A program made the translations under genes and the position numbers. From Bromus sterilis (taxonomy: Eukaryota; Streptophyta; Magnoliopsida; Poales; Poaceae), in assembly GCA_950022295.1 (NCBI GenBank), contig OX465596.1, forward strand, positions 215,605,501 through 215,669,500: a stretch of 64,000 nt of DNA, written 5' to 3'. Numbering within the stretch: the first letter of the stretch is position 1; each line of letters opens with the position of its first letter. The notes beneath the pieces are model-generated. The model was not told the DNA's origin. It did no database searches and saw nothing but the letters and a program-made list of their open reading frames with translations. Shown piece after piece: positions 1 to 11,859 of the stretch.

Positions 1-319
1 GCTGTTGGATTGCTGCTACGGGATGTGTGGGTACTAATGGAGGGGTCGTGCCTTCGACCCTTCTTCGAGGAACTTGTTTGTGGGACTTGTCCGTGGGACT
101 AGATCGCGGGACGGTTCGAGGGATCGATATAATCGTGGTTGGGAGGTCATTAAAATTCCTAGCTACGGGGATCTGCACCGACGGTCTTCACCAACTCTAC
201 TTCCTCTACATCGGTTGGTGAGCCATGACCTAAAACCTTGTATGTAATCTTCATAGATGATCTTGGGTGATTGCTACATAGGCCGATTTCTTTTTTGTTT
301 TCTACTGCGTTTCCGAACA
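1..319 (+). mobile_element. 3' end of an Angela/BARE-type Ty1/copia LTR
   Basis: The window opens inside an LTR. These bases match, with many substitutions and a diverged block near 115-205, the 3' end of the solo LTR at 49666-51806 (opposite strand). Shared stretches include the GGATTGCTGCTACGGGATGT region, the CATCGGTTGGTGA region and the TTTTCTACT end. It closes with TTTCCGAACA, where the other copy has TTTCCCAACA, and a primer-binding-like site follows directly. It is therefore the 5' LTR of a plus-oriented element whose start lies outside the window. Most of the LTR, including any promoter, is not visible. Confidence 0.75.
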
Positions 320-333
320 GTGGTATCATGAGC
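320..333 (+). promoter_or_regulatory. Degenerate primer-binding site
   Basis: GTGGTATCATGAGC follows the LTR end directly. The usual plant site pairing with initiator tRNA-Met is TGGTATCAGAGC; here an extra T breaks it. Its position supports calling 1-319 a 5' LTR. Confidence 0.6.
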
Positions 334-3300
334 GATCTATAAGTAGATGCATGTTTAGGTCTAGATCATATGTGTGATATGAGGAATTGATTTTCTTGTT
401 GCTTCCCAGTCATGTGATTTTTTCTGTTCTTGATGGCAAGTTGAGATTTTGCTACAAGGATTGAGTTTTCCATCGATCCCTCTATGCTGCTTTCAGTATG
501 CTGGTTTCCTTGATCATTGTCTACATCAAACTCCTTGGATCTCATCTTAATATCTCAATAGAAGATTTAACATGGAGGGGCTTGTGGATTTTATGAAATC
601 AAATCCACACGGGGGTCACGCATTGAACGAAGTTTGGCTTGTGGAATTAGTTGCTACACGCACCCCGAACGTTAAACTAGCAACAAAGAAGTATCGTGTT
701 TGGTTTGTATAGGGAACAACATTTGCATGTAACCTGCTAATCAACCACGATAAAAATTGCAATAACCCGTGTAGATGGAGGTCTAACTTGTTTTTGCAGA
801 GTATGCATGTGATGTTGTATAGCCTTCAAGATTTGCAATGTACTTGTATGAGATGATATATGTTATGTAATATTTATTCGTGGCCTGCGTGTCGTGGTAC
901 GACATGATGACTGGAGTCATATGATTGTCACTTAATTATGACCTGCGTGCCAGAACTGTTTATTAGCTCGAGGCAAAGCAATATATAGATACAAGGTGAT
1001 GATCAAAGATGTGAAGGTGGACCCCGACGCACATGTCGGAAGCCGTGGTGATGTTCCTGGCGCCAAGGATAAAGTTGGTGGACACGATGACTTCTACCAC
1101 GATGATGTGAAGACAATGAAAGTCTTCACGAATCAAAGGGCTATATCATATCACATAATTTTATGAACTGCCTATGATGTTTATCCCTTTGACGCACCCT
1201 TGTTTGATGTGCGGTAGTCGTATTTTATTAGGGTGATCTCTCGCAAAACAATATCAAGTTGATAGTGTTCTTCCAACTGTAGCACCGTCTATACTATGTT
1301 TCACATCGGAGCAGGTCATGTCACATGGGTGCACACGGTGTGACACATAAAAGGCGGGTGTGTTAAGAACACACTGCAATTACACTTGGTTGTCTTGATG
1401 GTTTGGATAAAAGTTTGCTACCGGAACACGCCCATCGAAAAAGATGAACAAGAATCACCTTTGGAGTGATTGGAAAGTTGGCCTACTTGTCCATTCTAAG
1501 TCATCAGTGATATCACATCAATGGAAAATGATTAGGTTGGATCTTGAATCACGTACTCCAGCATCAATTACGAGAGATATTGATCTGAGTGGGAGCGCAC
1601 TTAGTAATTAAATTGATTAATCACAAGTGCAACTTAATTATGAACAAAGTCTTAGTATTTGCATTATCGTTGTAGAATAATGGCTCGCTTTACGTCCTGC
1701 CCAATTGATTTTGATTAACTGTATTATCTGGTAAAAACTTTACGATTGGTACCGTATTGTGAGGACTATCCTCAATAGTGTCGAGAAGGACCATGCCCTA
1801 TCGCAAATTTTTTATGCTCTCCCGCTGATGCTATGGATGATGTGGCTTACGTCCATATTCCAAAAGGCTAGAATTCCACCACAGCTAAGTATATTGTCTT
1901 CATCTTCATCAAACCCGAACTTCGAAATATTTGGGATAGTTATGTTATATTCATGGAACTGAAAAATTGTTTTCCATGATAAGACAATTGATGTAGGATA
2001 TAAGATATCTAGTAAATGTATGATTGTAAGCATTAGTGAAAATTTTCATTGTGCTCAAACAAAACTGTTAAGCGTGGGATCCAGAAGAACACCGATCATA
2101 TGATGTTGGGAATTAAGGGAAAGGAAGTTCCAAAGGGTGTTAGTAAAGACTTACACACTGGAAACTCCATGGCCTGCACCACCCTTGATCATGTGTGATC
2201 TTCTGTGAGTAGGAGTGACATTGTAAATAGATCTATGATACCTATAAAGGCAAAACAAAAGAAGACTGGGATATCCATCTCAGAAATGAAAGTCATACGA
2301 AGTTATAAATGAATTCATCGCTTGTCAAAAGATGTAATTCTTGGGTATTGTGATTAAACTATTGATCACTAAAATATCACTTTGATTGCATATCGTTGCA
2401 AATCGATGCAAGAAATACTATGGACTTTATGACTAGCTGATGATGAGTTTTGACACGCACGGGAACACGGTAAAAGGTTTACTATACTATGTGTTGACTC
2501 TATGATTATCTTCATGATTCATTTTAGAGTTGAGTAAATTGTTACTACACTTTAGCCTTGTTGCAAAACATCATTTTGAATCATGTTTGTGGCAAGAAAG
2601 TTATTCAAAGTTATGAATAATATAAAGTCCATACTTTCATTATGAATAGGTTGTATGTTATGAATCTTGATAATATACTAAGCATCCATAACACTGACGC
2701 TAAACGTCATAAGACTGACTGAAATACCACATAGGTGTGGCACTGCCGTTTATCCCAAAGTGACATAACATGCATGAATAAATTCCATAAGTGATGGACT
2801 TTTGAGTCATATGATTATGAATCACTTGACGCTTGCAAACTTTGTCTCGAAGTAATGTGACTAAAAACACCGTTGATGGGCCATTCATGAACGAACAACT
2901 AAATTATTGCAAACCATACATGATGATGTGTGTAGTCCAATAAGTCTGGTTGTGTGAAGTGGATTTTCTATCTTCACTCATGCGTTGAATTAGATATATA
3001 GATATCTTCTCCATGGAGACATACGTCTGAAATCTTTGAAATGATCAAGGAATTGAAGAGTGAAATAGAAATTTATTGTAACAAGAAAACAATGCTTCTG
3101 CAAATTAGATTGTAGAAAGGAATGTTTGAGTTACAAGTTTAGCGAACGTCTGATGAGTTGTGAAGAAGTGTCATAACTTGCACCTGCCAGTACATCACTA
3201 TGAGTAACGTGTTCGAGAGACGCAATCTAGCCATGTATGCCACGGTAAGATCAAATATGACGTTTATCAATTTTCCATTATACTTATTAAAGTTATGCGT

Positions 3301-3407
3301 TAGTGACTACGGCTTTTACACTGAAAAGAGCACCATCAAATCTGTTGAAATGACACCATATTAGATATGGTATGGACTGTTAAAACCATGTTGTCTTTTC
3401 TTAAAAA
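334..3407 (+). mobile_element. Decayed, apparently non-coding internal region of the Angela-like element
   Basis: About 3 kb of AT-rich DNA follow the primer-binding site. The longest open frames are under 80 codons, and I recognise no gag or pol motif on either strand. It may be a non-autonomous derivative or a heavily mutated internal region. No 3' LTR is seen before the chromovirus LTR fragment interrupts at 3408. The last bases before that junction are an A run (3403-3407), which would be the target duplication if the other side were visible. I see no other feature in this stretch. Confidence 0.45.
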
Positions 3408-4769
3408 TGTCGATACCCGGGGTTCGCGTATGCAAGTCCTGTCACAACACAATCATATGGAGAGTCGAGAGCCGTACCCACTTGTCTAAGCAGACAACGC
3501 CAAGAACATAATGCTCTCGGAAAGCATCGAACCTGAGGGGAATCCCATCCAGGAAGGATGATCAACTGAGGTGGGTCCTCATTGTCCGCACACAAGTCTA
3601 AATGATATGGGTGATTAACTCCCATACTCATATACAAGTCGCCTCAACCATACTATCGATTGTATTCTAACACTTACATAAATATACTCCAGCCTGATCA
3701 CTTAGTTGGGGTCTTGGGCGGGCTCGATCATACAACAAAGTGTGCCTCGTGACAGAGTCACGAGCAATCGCATCGCGATGCCCCAAGATGCGCACATCTA
3801 AGGGCCACTTGGTGTATAAAAGACCGCCAGCAAGATCACAACCAAGCTCTCGAAAACCCACACTAAGACATGCACGTTATAAACATGTCCAGTGTGAACA
3901 ATAGGTATCATCACATTTTTCTACAAAGTGTACAACTTTATTTAACTCTTATAGAGTACACACAGAGATCACAAGACTGTGATCCAACATTACATTAGTA
4001 CAAGAAGAATCAACTTAGGTCTGAGTACAGATAAGTTTAACAAATGGCTTAAGAAGCCTTATTTAAACACAAGCCCTCCACGAGGGAACCAGTCCTCTTA
4101 CTAGGACTACACTAGCCTGATCTTAGTCTTCGAGCTCCAGGAAGAAGCCACCATCGGGGTCAGTGGATTCATCTAAAACATTGAATAAGAAAAAGTGAGT
4201 ACAAAGTCGTTCTCAAGAAGACTTACGTAGGAACTATGCTACTCATGCTCAAGTATCAAGGCAAAGGGAGGTGGGGTTTCAATGCAGAAGTGCCAGCTTT
4301 GACTTGGCTAGTCCTGTACTACGAATACCAGAATGTGGTAAGAAGCGTACACGATTCCACTATCCAAGTCTCTCAAACAATTACACCACTATGGATCCTT
4401 CCTCGACTCCCCACGAGAAAGAAAACCATAGTACTCACACTTATTTTAGAAAGTTTTAGGTAACCATTGAAGTTGTCTAATAATAAGGCATAGCTTTCCT
4501 AGTAGTCCATTACCGCGGACGCGGCTATTCGAATAGTTTATTAACCCTCAAGGGGTGTACTGCTACACACATGAAACTATCAGTTAACACCGGGATCTCG
4601 TCACCCTTCAAGCGGGTGTCGGCGAGGATAATCTCCACAACTTTTACCTCATAGGCAACTCAAGTTCAATGAAGACGCATATCTGGGATGGTTTCCACAT
4701 TCGTAACCCGTCCGGTTTACCGAAGTGGTCCCAGAAGATGTGTGCGTGGTGCATAAGCCGGTATCGGTT
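3408..4769 (-). mobile_element. 3' portion of a Ty3/gypsy chromovirus LTR, cut by the CACTA
   Basis: Read on the minus strand this aligns with the last ~1.4 kb of the LTRs at 12526-16580 and 22550-26602. It ends in CCCCGGGTATCGACA (copies: CCCCGGGTCCCGACA). It keeps the CTATTCGAATAGCCGCGTCC motif (4511-4536), the TTTAAATAA TATA-like box near 4060, and a stretch with two GATCAC/GTGATC blocks. The outer end at 3408 is clean. The inner end stops at the CACTA terminus at 4770 within a region matching about 15205-15230. The rest of this LTR must lie beyond the CACTA's other end, outside the window. I cannot tell whether it was a solo LTR or a full element. Confidence 0.8.
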
Positions 4770-5073
4770 CACTACTGGAATTCCTTAGTTTGCCATGTGC
4801 CAACTGCTTTGCCGTCTGTTTTCTGTCGGGGCCGACGGCAAAGCGGTCCTCTACCGACAACTGAATTAAGAACAGACGGCAAAACCTGACAGATGGAAAA
4901 GCAGTACTTTTCCGTCTGCATTCCTCCATGCAGACGGCATATGATCCTTTGCCGTCCACGTGAAGACGGAAAAGCGCACTTGTGGGCCCACTCGGGGCTA
5001 TGCTCGATCTGGCTAACAACCCCGTATTATGTCGTCTGTCCGCAGACGGCATAGCGGGGCAACCGTTAACCCC
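4770..5073 (+). repeat. CACTA terminal inverted repeat and subterminal repeat block
   Basis: After the CACTACTGG end, short copies of GCCGTCTG or its complement CAGACGGC recur in both orientations: near 4811, 4839, 4874, 4912, 4932, 4953, 4969, 5032 and 5042. Most are followed by AAA, giving TTTGCCGTCTG-like units. In the En/Spm family such direct and inverted subterminal repeats are the binding sites of the second element protein (TNPA-like). The block is cut by a solo LTR at 5074. Confidence 0.75.
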
Positions 5074-6616
5074 TGATGTCTACGCACACTTCTATTCTTC
5101 TAGACTATGTTGGGCCTTCAAGCGCAGAGGTTTGTAGGACAGAAAAAATTTCTCTCAAGTGGAGGACCTAAGGTTTATTGAACTCAGGGAAGTAGAGGTT
5201 GAAGATGGTCTCTCTCAAGCAACCCTGCAATTAAGATACAAGAAGTCTCTTGTGTCCCCAACACACCTAATACAACTAGGAGTTGTCTAGGTGCACTAGT
5301 TCAGCGAAAAGATGGTAAAATATGGGTGATAGGTGTGATAAAACGAAGTAATATAAATCTGTAATAAAAAGTGCAGCAAAGAAACAAGTAACAAAAGTGA
5401 GTGCAAACGGTGTAACAATGATGGAAACAAGGCCTAGGCTTCATACTTTCACTAGTGGCAACTGTCAACAACATTAACAGTCTAATGACATGATATGTCC
5501 CATAAAACATGCAATGGAGACGTACTCGGAGGTCATTCCTTTGTGGTCAAGAGAGGACGAGAATTGTGTAGGGCTACAAAAGCACACCTCAGAGTTCGTA
5601 GTTCTCAATCTATGGATTTCCCGATGTCACCGCGACCATCCAAAGAGAGTACCCCAATCACCACAACATATCTAAAGGATAGTCAAAGACAAGCACCAAG
5701 AGACTCTCAATCTTCAATCCACACACAAAAGAGGAAAACACTCATGATAATATTCTTCTAACCCATGTCCAATAGACCGCTGTCACCTTGGTCTCAGAGA
5801 TTATACTAGATAAGATCAATTGAGTACATCAATCCAATATCATGGGATCACCTTAGATTAACATAGCCTATGATCGCAACAAAGATCACATCATGGGAAA
5901 GAGAGAAACCACATAGATCAAGATATAAGCCTTAGCCCCGAGGGGAACTACTCACACATGGACATGGTGAGAGGGAGAGTTGTTGATGGAGAGGTGCAGA
6001 CCGGAGGAGATGAAGGAGACGGCGACGGCAGTGGCCACGACCCTTCTGGGCAGCGGCCCTTGGCCCCTTCTTCTTCCTTAGAGATGGTGCTGCTTTGGAT
6101 ATTGATATCCCTCAAGACGGCTGCCAAGGGGGAGGAAATTTCGTGGTGCCCTTTGACCTAGGTTTCCTCTCTTTATATAGACTCTCGGATTCCCGTCATC
6201 CAGATTAATTCTTCTATATTTCGGGGTTTCTGGAAGCATCCGGACTCCGATTGGGCCGAATTTTATGTCTAAATCCACCGGAAAAAGATTCCCTACAACA
6301 TTGTAGTTTTAAGTTTTTCCGTTTGAGGCCGTCTTATAGTGTTTCCGAGCCGATCTTTAAAACCTATCTGGTGGGTACAGATTTCGGGAAAGTTAGAGTC
6401 CAACTCTTAGAAGGCTTCATTTTGTGATCTTTTCTTTATCCAAGTAATTCCTACACATAAAATAGAAAAACAAGAACTTGTGCACTCTTGCAATCATTAA
6501 TAGGTTAGTTCCAAAATATGTTATAAAGATATATGAAAGTATATCAAAAACATAGCTATATCACACAAAACATGCACGGAGCAAGCAGAAATTATAGATA
6601 CGTTTTGGACGTATCA
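5074..6616 (-). mobile_element. Solo LTR, unclassified family, in the CACTA end region
   Basis: 1543 bp bounded by TG...CA on both strands (plus strand TGATGTCTACG ... GACGTATCA) and flanked by a 5-bp direct repeat ACCCC (5069-5073 and 6617-6621). This is a clean solo LTR with target duplication. A TATA box (TATATAAA on the minus strand, 6171-6180) places transcription on the minus strand. The TGATACGTCC-type start is common in Triticeae repeats, but I cannot name the family. No coding sequence; the short frames inside are not convincing. Confidence 0.8.
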
Positions 6617-6638
6617 ACCCCACGTACCCCTCTCCTCT

Positions 6639-6648
<10 letters not shown>

Positions 6649-6676
<28 letters not shown>
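6649..6676 (+). repeat. (CT)n microsatellite
   Basis: An uninterrupted CT run of about 14 units in the pyrimidine-rich leader of the CACTA, just inside the right target duplication of the solo LTR. CT/GA tracts are common in plant 5' leaders. Confidence 0.85.
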
Positions 6677-6679
<3 letters not shown>

Positions 6680-6999
6680 GACCCCGTCCCCACGTTCCCC
6701 TCGCGCCACCGTCGTCCCTGCTCCATCTCCGGCGAACCCTCCCCCAGGTGAGTTCGACGGCCTCACCGCACCTCCCCTTCACCTTCCTCCCCTCCCTCCT
6801 AACCACCACCGCCCCTGCCTGTCAGATCCCCAGCGCCGCCGTCCTGACATCCCCAGCACCGCCCCATCCCGCCATCCCCATCTCCATCGCCCCACCGTCG
6901 CCAGCGTCGCCGTCTAGTGCCGACCACCTCCCTGAGCCACCGGTGACCTCCCCAGGTGAGCCTCTGTCCTCCTCCTTTTATTTTTTCTGTATTTTTTTA

Positions 7000-7185
7000 G
7001 ATTTTGTTAGGATTTTAGTATTTAGCTATCTATTTTAATTACCCCCTCGCTAGAAATCTTAGTTAGTTTTCGTTTTAGTTAGCAATTAGTTTGATTTTGT
7101 TAGGTCTTTATTATTTAACTATCTATTTTAGTTACCCCCTAGCTAGAAATCTTAGTTAGTTTTAGTTTTAGTTAGCAATTAGTGT
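7000..7185 (+). repeat. Two tandem 93-bp units in the CACTA leader intron
   Basis: Units start with GATTTTGTTAGG at 7000 and 7093 and share most bases, including TTACCCCCT and the TTAGTTAGTTTT stretch. A partial third copy with TTTAGTTTTAGTT follows to about 7270. The repeat is AT-rich and lies in the apparent first intron. Confidence 0.8.
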
Positions 7186-7276
7186 GATTTTTTTGTATTT
7201 AGATTTAGTTTTAGTTATCTATTAGATAGATTTAGTTCTAGTGAGCAATTAGATTTAGTTTTAATTAGTTTTAGTT

Positions 7277-7501
7277 ACAAAAAGGAGAGAAATAAAAATA
7301 GGAGGAGAGAAGGAGGTGGAGGAGGAGAGTAGGAGAAGGAGGAGGGGAGATGGAGAAGGAGGAGAGGAGGAGGAGGAAGAGGGGGAGAGAAGGAGGAGGA
7401 GGATAAATGGAGAAGGAGGAGAGGAGGAGGTGGAGGTGGAGGAGAAGGAGAAGGAGGAGGAGAGAAGGAGAAGGATAGGGGGGAAGAGGAGAGAGTGTAG
7501 G
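7277..7501 (+). repeat. Long purine-only (GGA-rich) tract
   Basis: About 220 bases almost entirely A and G on the plus strand, built from GGAGGAGA-like units with a few T. Open frames on both strands here are low-complexity (Arg/Glu-rich or Ser/Pro/Leu-rich) and not genes. Confidence 0.85.
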
Positions 7502-7917
7502 AGGAACGTAGTCTGAACCGCTGCCACCAAACAACCCATCGCCCCTGCCCAACCCTCTTTGCCGGTGAAGATGGAGATGGGCGCCGATGTTAGTGTTACT
7601 TAGCTTAATTACCAGTAGTGGTGTTTGTGTTGATTTTCTGAAATTAAATATGCAGGTGTTTCCACTTCACCTCGAGCATCGCCGTCGAGGGTCTTGTGTT
7701 CGACGACCTCCCCTGCGTTCGAGGGTGAGTAATAAAGTCCTATCCTAATCCCCCCTTCCTTTTGCTCTGTGCCGGCCTTCGTGCTGATCACACTAGCTAG
7801 GCCAGTCGTGTAAACAGTATGCGTCTCCCGTTTGAAAGGATTACAGTATAAATATGCATTCATTTTCATATATATAATAGTAATTCTTTCGAATTGTCCA
7901 ACGTTATCCATGGACAG

Positions 7918-8130
7918 CCCGAGTATGTGTAGATTGAGTCGTTTTTCCATGCTTTGTTCCTGATCCGACGTGGAATTTTGTCAGCGCCTCCCTGTTGTAC
8001 TCCGGATACACAACCTCTCGGCTTGTTGTCGAGACGTGTATTAGGAGAACAGCGGGGAGGTGCTGCTGAAATTCTGCGTCGGGTCGGGAGCAGAGCATGG
8101 GAAAACAAACCCAATCTACACATACTCGGG
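7918..8130 (+). repeat. Imperfect inverted repeat with ~100-bp arms in the CACTA transposase 5' intron
   Basis: The left arm begins CCCGAGTATGTGTAGATTG at 7918. The right arm ends at 8130 with the exact complement of the first 19 bases apart from neighbouring changes. Further inward the arms still pair (CATGCT, CCGACG, AATTT, CACCTCCC blocks), roughly 80% by eye, with a short loop near 8020-8030. A transcript would fold into a long hairpin. It lies between a predicted donor at 7725 and the transposase ATG. Confidence 0.8.
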
Positions 8131-8273
8131 TGGGATTAGGACCTATATATACCTATTAGTGTGCAGGTTAATTAATTGCATATGTCGTAGCTATGTATAA
8201 AAGCAATAAAAAGTGGACGTAATAAAATTGACAAACTTGTATATTTGTTGTTTAGTAGCTAGCTAGTGACAAG

Positions 8274-11200
8274 ATGAGCGATGATCGTGCCTGGATGTAC
8301 ACCGGTCGCCCTAATCAGAAAGAAATGACCACTAAATGGGCAATTAAAACCAAGGACTTTCTGAGAGCAGCGTTTGCAAATGGTCAGAGAAAAACCTGGT
8401 GCCCCTGTGTTAGGTGCGACAACTATAAACAGGCGACAGAGGTGGATATGGGTAAACACTTGCAGAAGTGGGGTTTTAAGACTGATTATACGGTGTGGAC
8501 TTTCCATGGCGAGTCTGTCGGACGCAGGAGAGAGGAGGTGGTCCGCCAGCACACGGACGAGTACGGAACCGGGATCGAAGACATGGTGCAGGACTTTGAC
8601 GATGCGTGGGATGAGGATGATGAGATGGAGGAAACTGCGAAGGCCTTCTATGAGATGTTGGAGTCCTCAAAACGCCCTCTCCACGCTCACACTAAACTTT
8701 GTCAGCTCCATGCCATCGCACAAGTGATGGCTCTGAAGGCACAATTTAACTTGGGCACAGAATGCTACAATGCGATCATGACCCTATTTGGGCGGTTTCT
8801 ACCAAAATATCATGTTAGGCCTCCAAACCTGTACCAATCGGATAAGATCCTCAAGGTACTTAAGATGCCCTATGAGCAGATACATGCTTGTGAGAATGGA
8901 TGTGCTTTATTTAGGAAATACTATGCGCAGGAAGACTATTGTCCCAAATGCAAGTCATCCAGGTATGTTGTGGTAGACAATTGTCAAGGTGAGAAGGCGC
9001 AGACCAAAATACCCGTAAATGTTTTTCGGTATCTTCCAGTGATACCAAGAATTCAATGCCTTTACATGATGGAAGATACAGCCAGACAGATGACATGGCA
9101 CAAATATGGGAAGAGAACGGAATTTGATGCAGATGGGAAGCCGATGTTGACTCACCCAACAGATGGTTTAACATGGAAGCACTTCTATGAAAAACATTGG
9201 AAAAAAGCTAAGGAGCCAAAGCATAGCCGAATCACCGTCGACACGGATGGGTTCAATCCTTTTGGTCTGATGACAGCCTCATATAGTTGTTGGCCTGTAT
9301 TTGTCATGTCACTCAATCTCCCCCCCTTAGAGATTATGAAAAGGAAGAACATTTTCCTGACATTGATAATACCAGGGCCCAAATATCCGGGGAAGAATAT
9401 GGATGTGTACATGCAACCTCTTAAGGAGGAATTGCAACAAGCTTGGGATGAAGGGTTCAATAGATACGATGCAGCTAGCAAAAAGACCTTCATAATGCAT
9501 ATGTGGTACCATTACTCGATGCATGACCTGTCGGCGTATGCTCTTTTCTCTGGCATCTGTGTTCATGGAAGGTTCACATGCCCAACATGCAAGGCTGCTC
9601 TTCAATTTCATTGGCTGAAGGCGGGTGGCAAGTATTCCTGCTTCGACTTGCATAGACAGTTTCTGCCTCCTAAGCATCCTTTCAGAAGAGACAGGAAGAA
9701 CTTCATGAAAGGCAAAGCTGTCAAAAACCTAGCAGCACCTACGATGATGGGTGAACAGGTCCCGGCTCAGTTCAACTCTCTCAAGCCTGATCCAGAACGT
9801 GTCGGGTATTTCAAGGGATATAATTCGGAACACGCATGGACTCACAAGACATGCTTCTGGGATCTCCCCTACTTCAAAGACCTCGAACATCCACACAACA
9901 TTGATATGATGCACACTGAAAAGAATATCGGTGAGGCCCTATTTGGTACATTTTTCGGCATAGATGGGAAGTCAAAGGATAATCCTAAAGCTAGAGTCGA
10001 CCAGGAGACTCTATGTTATAGACCTTTATAGAACATGCGACAGCCGGAAGGAAGGAAGAATTGGTTGAAGCCAAGGGCCTGGTTCAATCTTGAAAGGTGG
10101 CATATGAGGGAAATTATCTTGTGGGTTCAAAACCGTTTGATGTTCCCCGATGGGTATGCAGCGAATCTAAGGAGGGGAGCTAGTCCAAAAAAATTGAAAA
10201 TATTTGGGCTCAAGATTCATGATTGGCACATATGGCTTGAGCAGGTAATGCCGGTGATGTTGCGCGGCTATATCCCCGAGGAAGAATGGCTAGTAATGGT
10301 AGAACTGAGCTATTTCTTCCGTGTTCTTTGTGCTAAAGAACTATCCGATGGCATGCTAGAAGACATGGAAGAGACGGCGGCGGAGTTGCTCTGCAAGTTA
10401 GAAAAGATCTTTCCACCAGGTTTTTTTAATCCGATGCAGCCTTTGATATTGCATCTCCCGACCGAGGCAAGATTGGATGGCCCTGTGCAAAATTGCTGGT
10501 GCTATTCAACTGAGAGAATGCAGAAGACACTTTGAGAAAAATGTAAAAATAAACTTAGAATTGAAGCATCCATGGCCAAGGCATTCATTACCGAGGAGGC
10601 GGCAAACTTCGTGACAACACACTATGAAGCCAAAAATCGCCATTTTCATAATCCAAAGCCTCGATACAATACTGGCGACCCCGAACAACGTCAATCCACC
10701 CTCAGCCTATTCAAAGGGAAGCTTGGATCTGTTGGTTCTTCGAGAAATATGATTTTGGATCTCGAATAATGGAGGACCCTTACGTTGTATATCTTCACCA
10801 ACCTAACAGAAGTGCGTCCGTACATCGAGTAAGTGCTCGGTACGTAAAATGTTTTGCAACTTCTTATAATTCTAGTGTCTTATTCACATCAATTGGTACA
10901 GTCGATACGTCGCCCAATACTCGAATGGAGCGGTTATTGAAAGGGATTCCATCGCAGAGTATGAGCTTCTCGCCAAACATGGACACGTCAATCCCGGTTT
11001 CATCTCTTGGTTCAAACGAACGGTATCTACCATTCATAAAGGGTTTCATTTGTTGCTCCTATTTCCGACTAATATACCAATCTTTTCCTATTAAACTTAT
11101 AGGAAAATTCACCTGACGAGCCTATAGATGCCGAATTGATACAAATCGCTAATGGTTTTGACTTTAAGGTCCATACATTTGAGAAATACGACATCAACGG

Positions 11201-11859
11201 GTATCGCTTTCGTACCGTTGGTATAGAACAAATAATGCCCGATCGAACATCTACAAATTCGGGTGTGTCGGCTGTTGGCGAAGGAGGTATCGAATATTAT
11301 GGAAGAGTTTTAGAATTATACAAACTTCTATTCTATGGTGAAAATCCTCTGAACGTCATTGTCTTCAAATGTCATTGGTTTCTTCCGTCGGAGACTAGAC
11401 GGACTCATGAACATGTAGGTCTAATCGAAATTCGACAAGACACAAATTTAAATGTCCACGATGTCTATATTACGGCTCAACAGGCCACCCAGGTTTTCTA
11501 TCTATCCTACCCCTGCCAAACGGTTGAAAACCTGAAAGGTTGGGATGTCGTTTATGATGTGCCGCCACATCTTAGACCACCTCCCCCAATGAAGATGATT
11601 ATGAGCCTCACATTAACCCTAAGACATATGAAGGAGAATTCTTCCAAGAAACCCGGAGCCTCAAAAAATGTTTCCGAAACCACTCTACACAACCCGAGAA
11701 CATGGAACAAGACAATGAGAGTGAACTCAATACCGATGATGAGGAAGAAGCCCATACCAATGATGTGCAAGAGCCTCCTGAAGAAGAAGAGATTACTTCT
11801 CCAGATGACTTGTCAATGCTTGACCATTTACAGAAAGGCCTTCCAAATGTTGGTGTTGT
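8274..11859 (+). pseudogene. CACTA TNP2-type transposase, 5' and central part (broken)
   Basis: In En/Spm elements this protein excises and inserts the element by acting on its termini. The 585 codons from ATG 8274 carry an N-terminal transposase-associated domain (GWMYTGR-like WMYTGR and C..C motifs). They are followed by a Transposase_21 core (TDGFNPFG, IPGPKYPGK, CPTC, IDMMHTEKNIGE). After an in-frame TAG (10029) the reading continues through a DUF4218-like segment. Further in-frame stops are at 10533 (TGA) and 10767 (TAA). Two introns fit well: 10829-10901 and 11023-11102 (GT...AG, frame kept). The last exon holds a DUF4216-like domain (YRFRTVG, GWDVVYDVP). A 1-base loss near 11589 shifts frame into an acidic tail, which is cut by an LTR element at 11860. 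Codon 8274 fits the family start. Confidence 0.9.

Larger units (their letters stand above)
6617..8273 (+). promoter_or_regulatory. CACTA 5' leader: non-coding exons, introns and repeats
   Basis: No credible protein here. The GC-rich first part (6617-6960) has CAG|GTGAGT-like donors at about 6748 and 6955, suggesting a 5' UTR exon. A candidate small exon lies at 7656-7724 (acceptor TGCAG before it, donor GTGAGT after it). The following intron would end just before the transposase ATG at 8274 and contains the inverted repeat at 7918-8130. The stretch also holds a 93-bp tandem duplication (7000-7185) and a purine-only tract (7277-7501). Splice sites are predicted by eye. Confidence 0.5.

Noticed and set aside
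7316..7516. Glu/Arg-rich frame and the opposite Ser/Leu-rich frames in the purine tract
   Set aside because: Pure low-complexity translation of a GGA repeat.
7612..7620. CCAGTAGTG, the complement of the CACTA left end, as a possible right terminus of a small CACTA (4770-7620)
   Set aside because: The sequence to its right is CACTA leader, not the chromovirus LTR that flanks 4770, the following GTG does not match GTT, and no subterminal GCCGTCTG repeats are nearby. A chance 9-mer is more likely.
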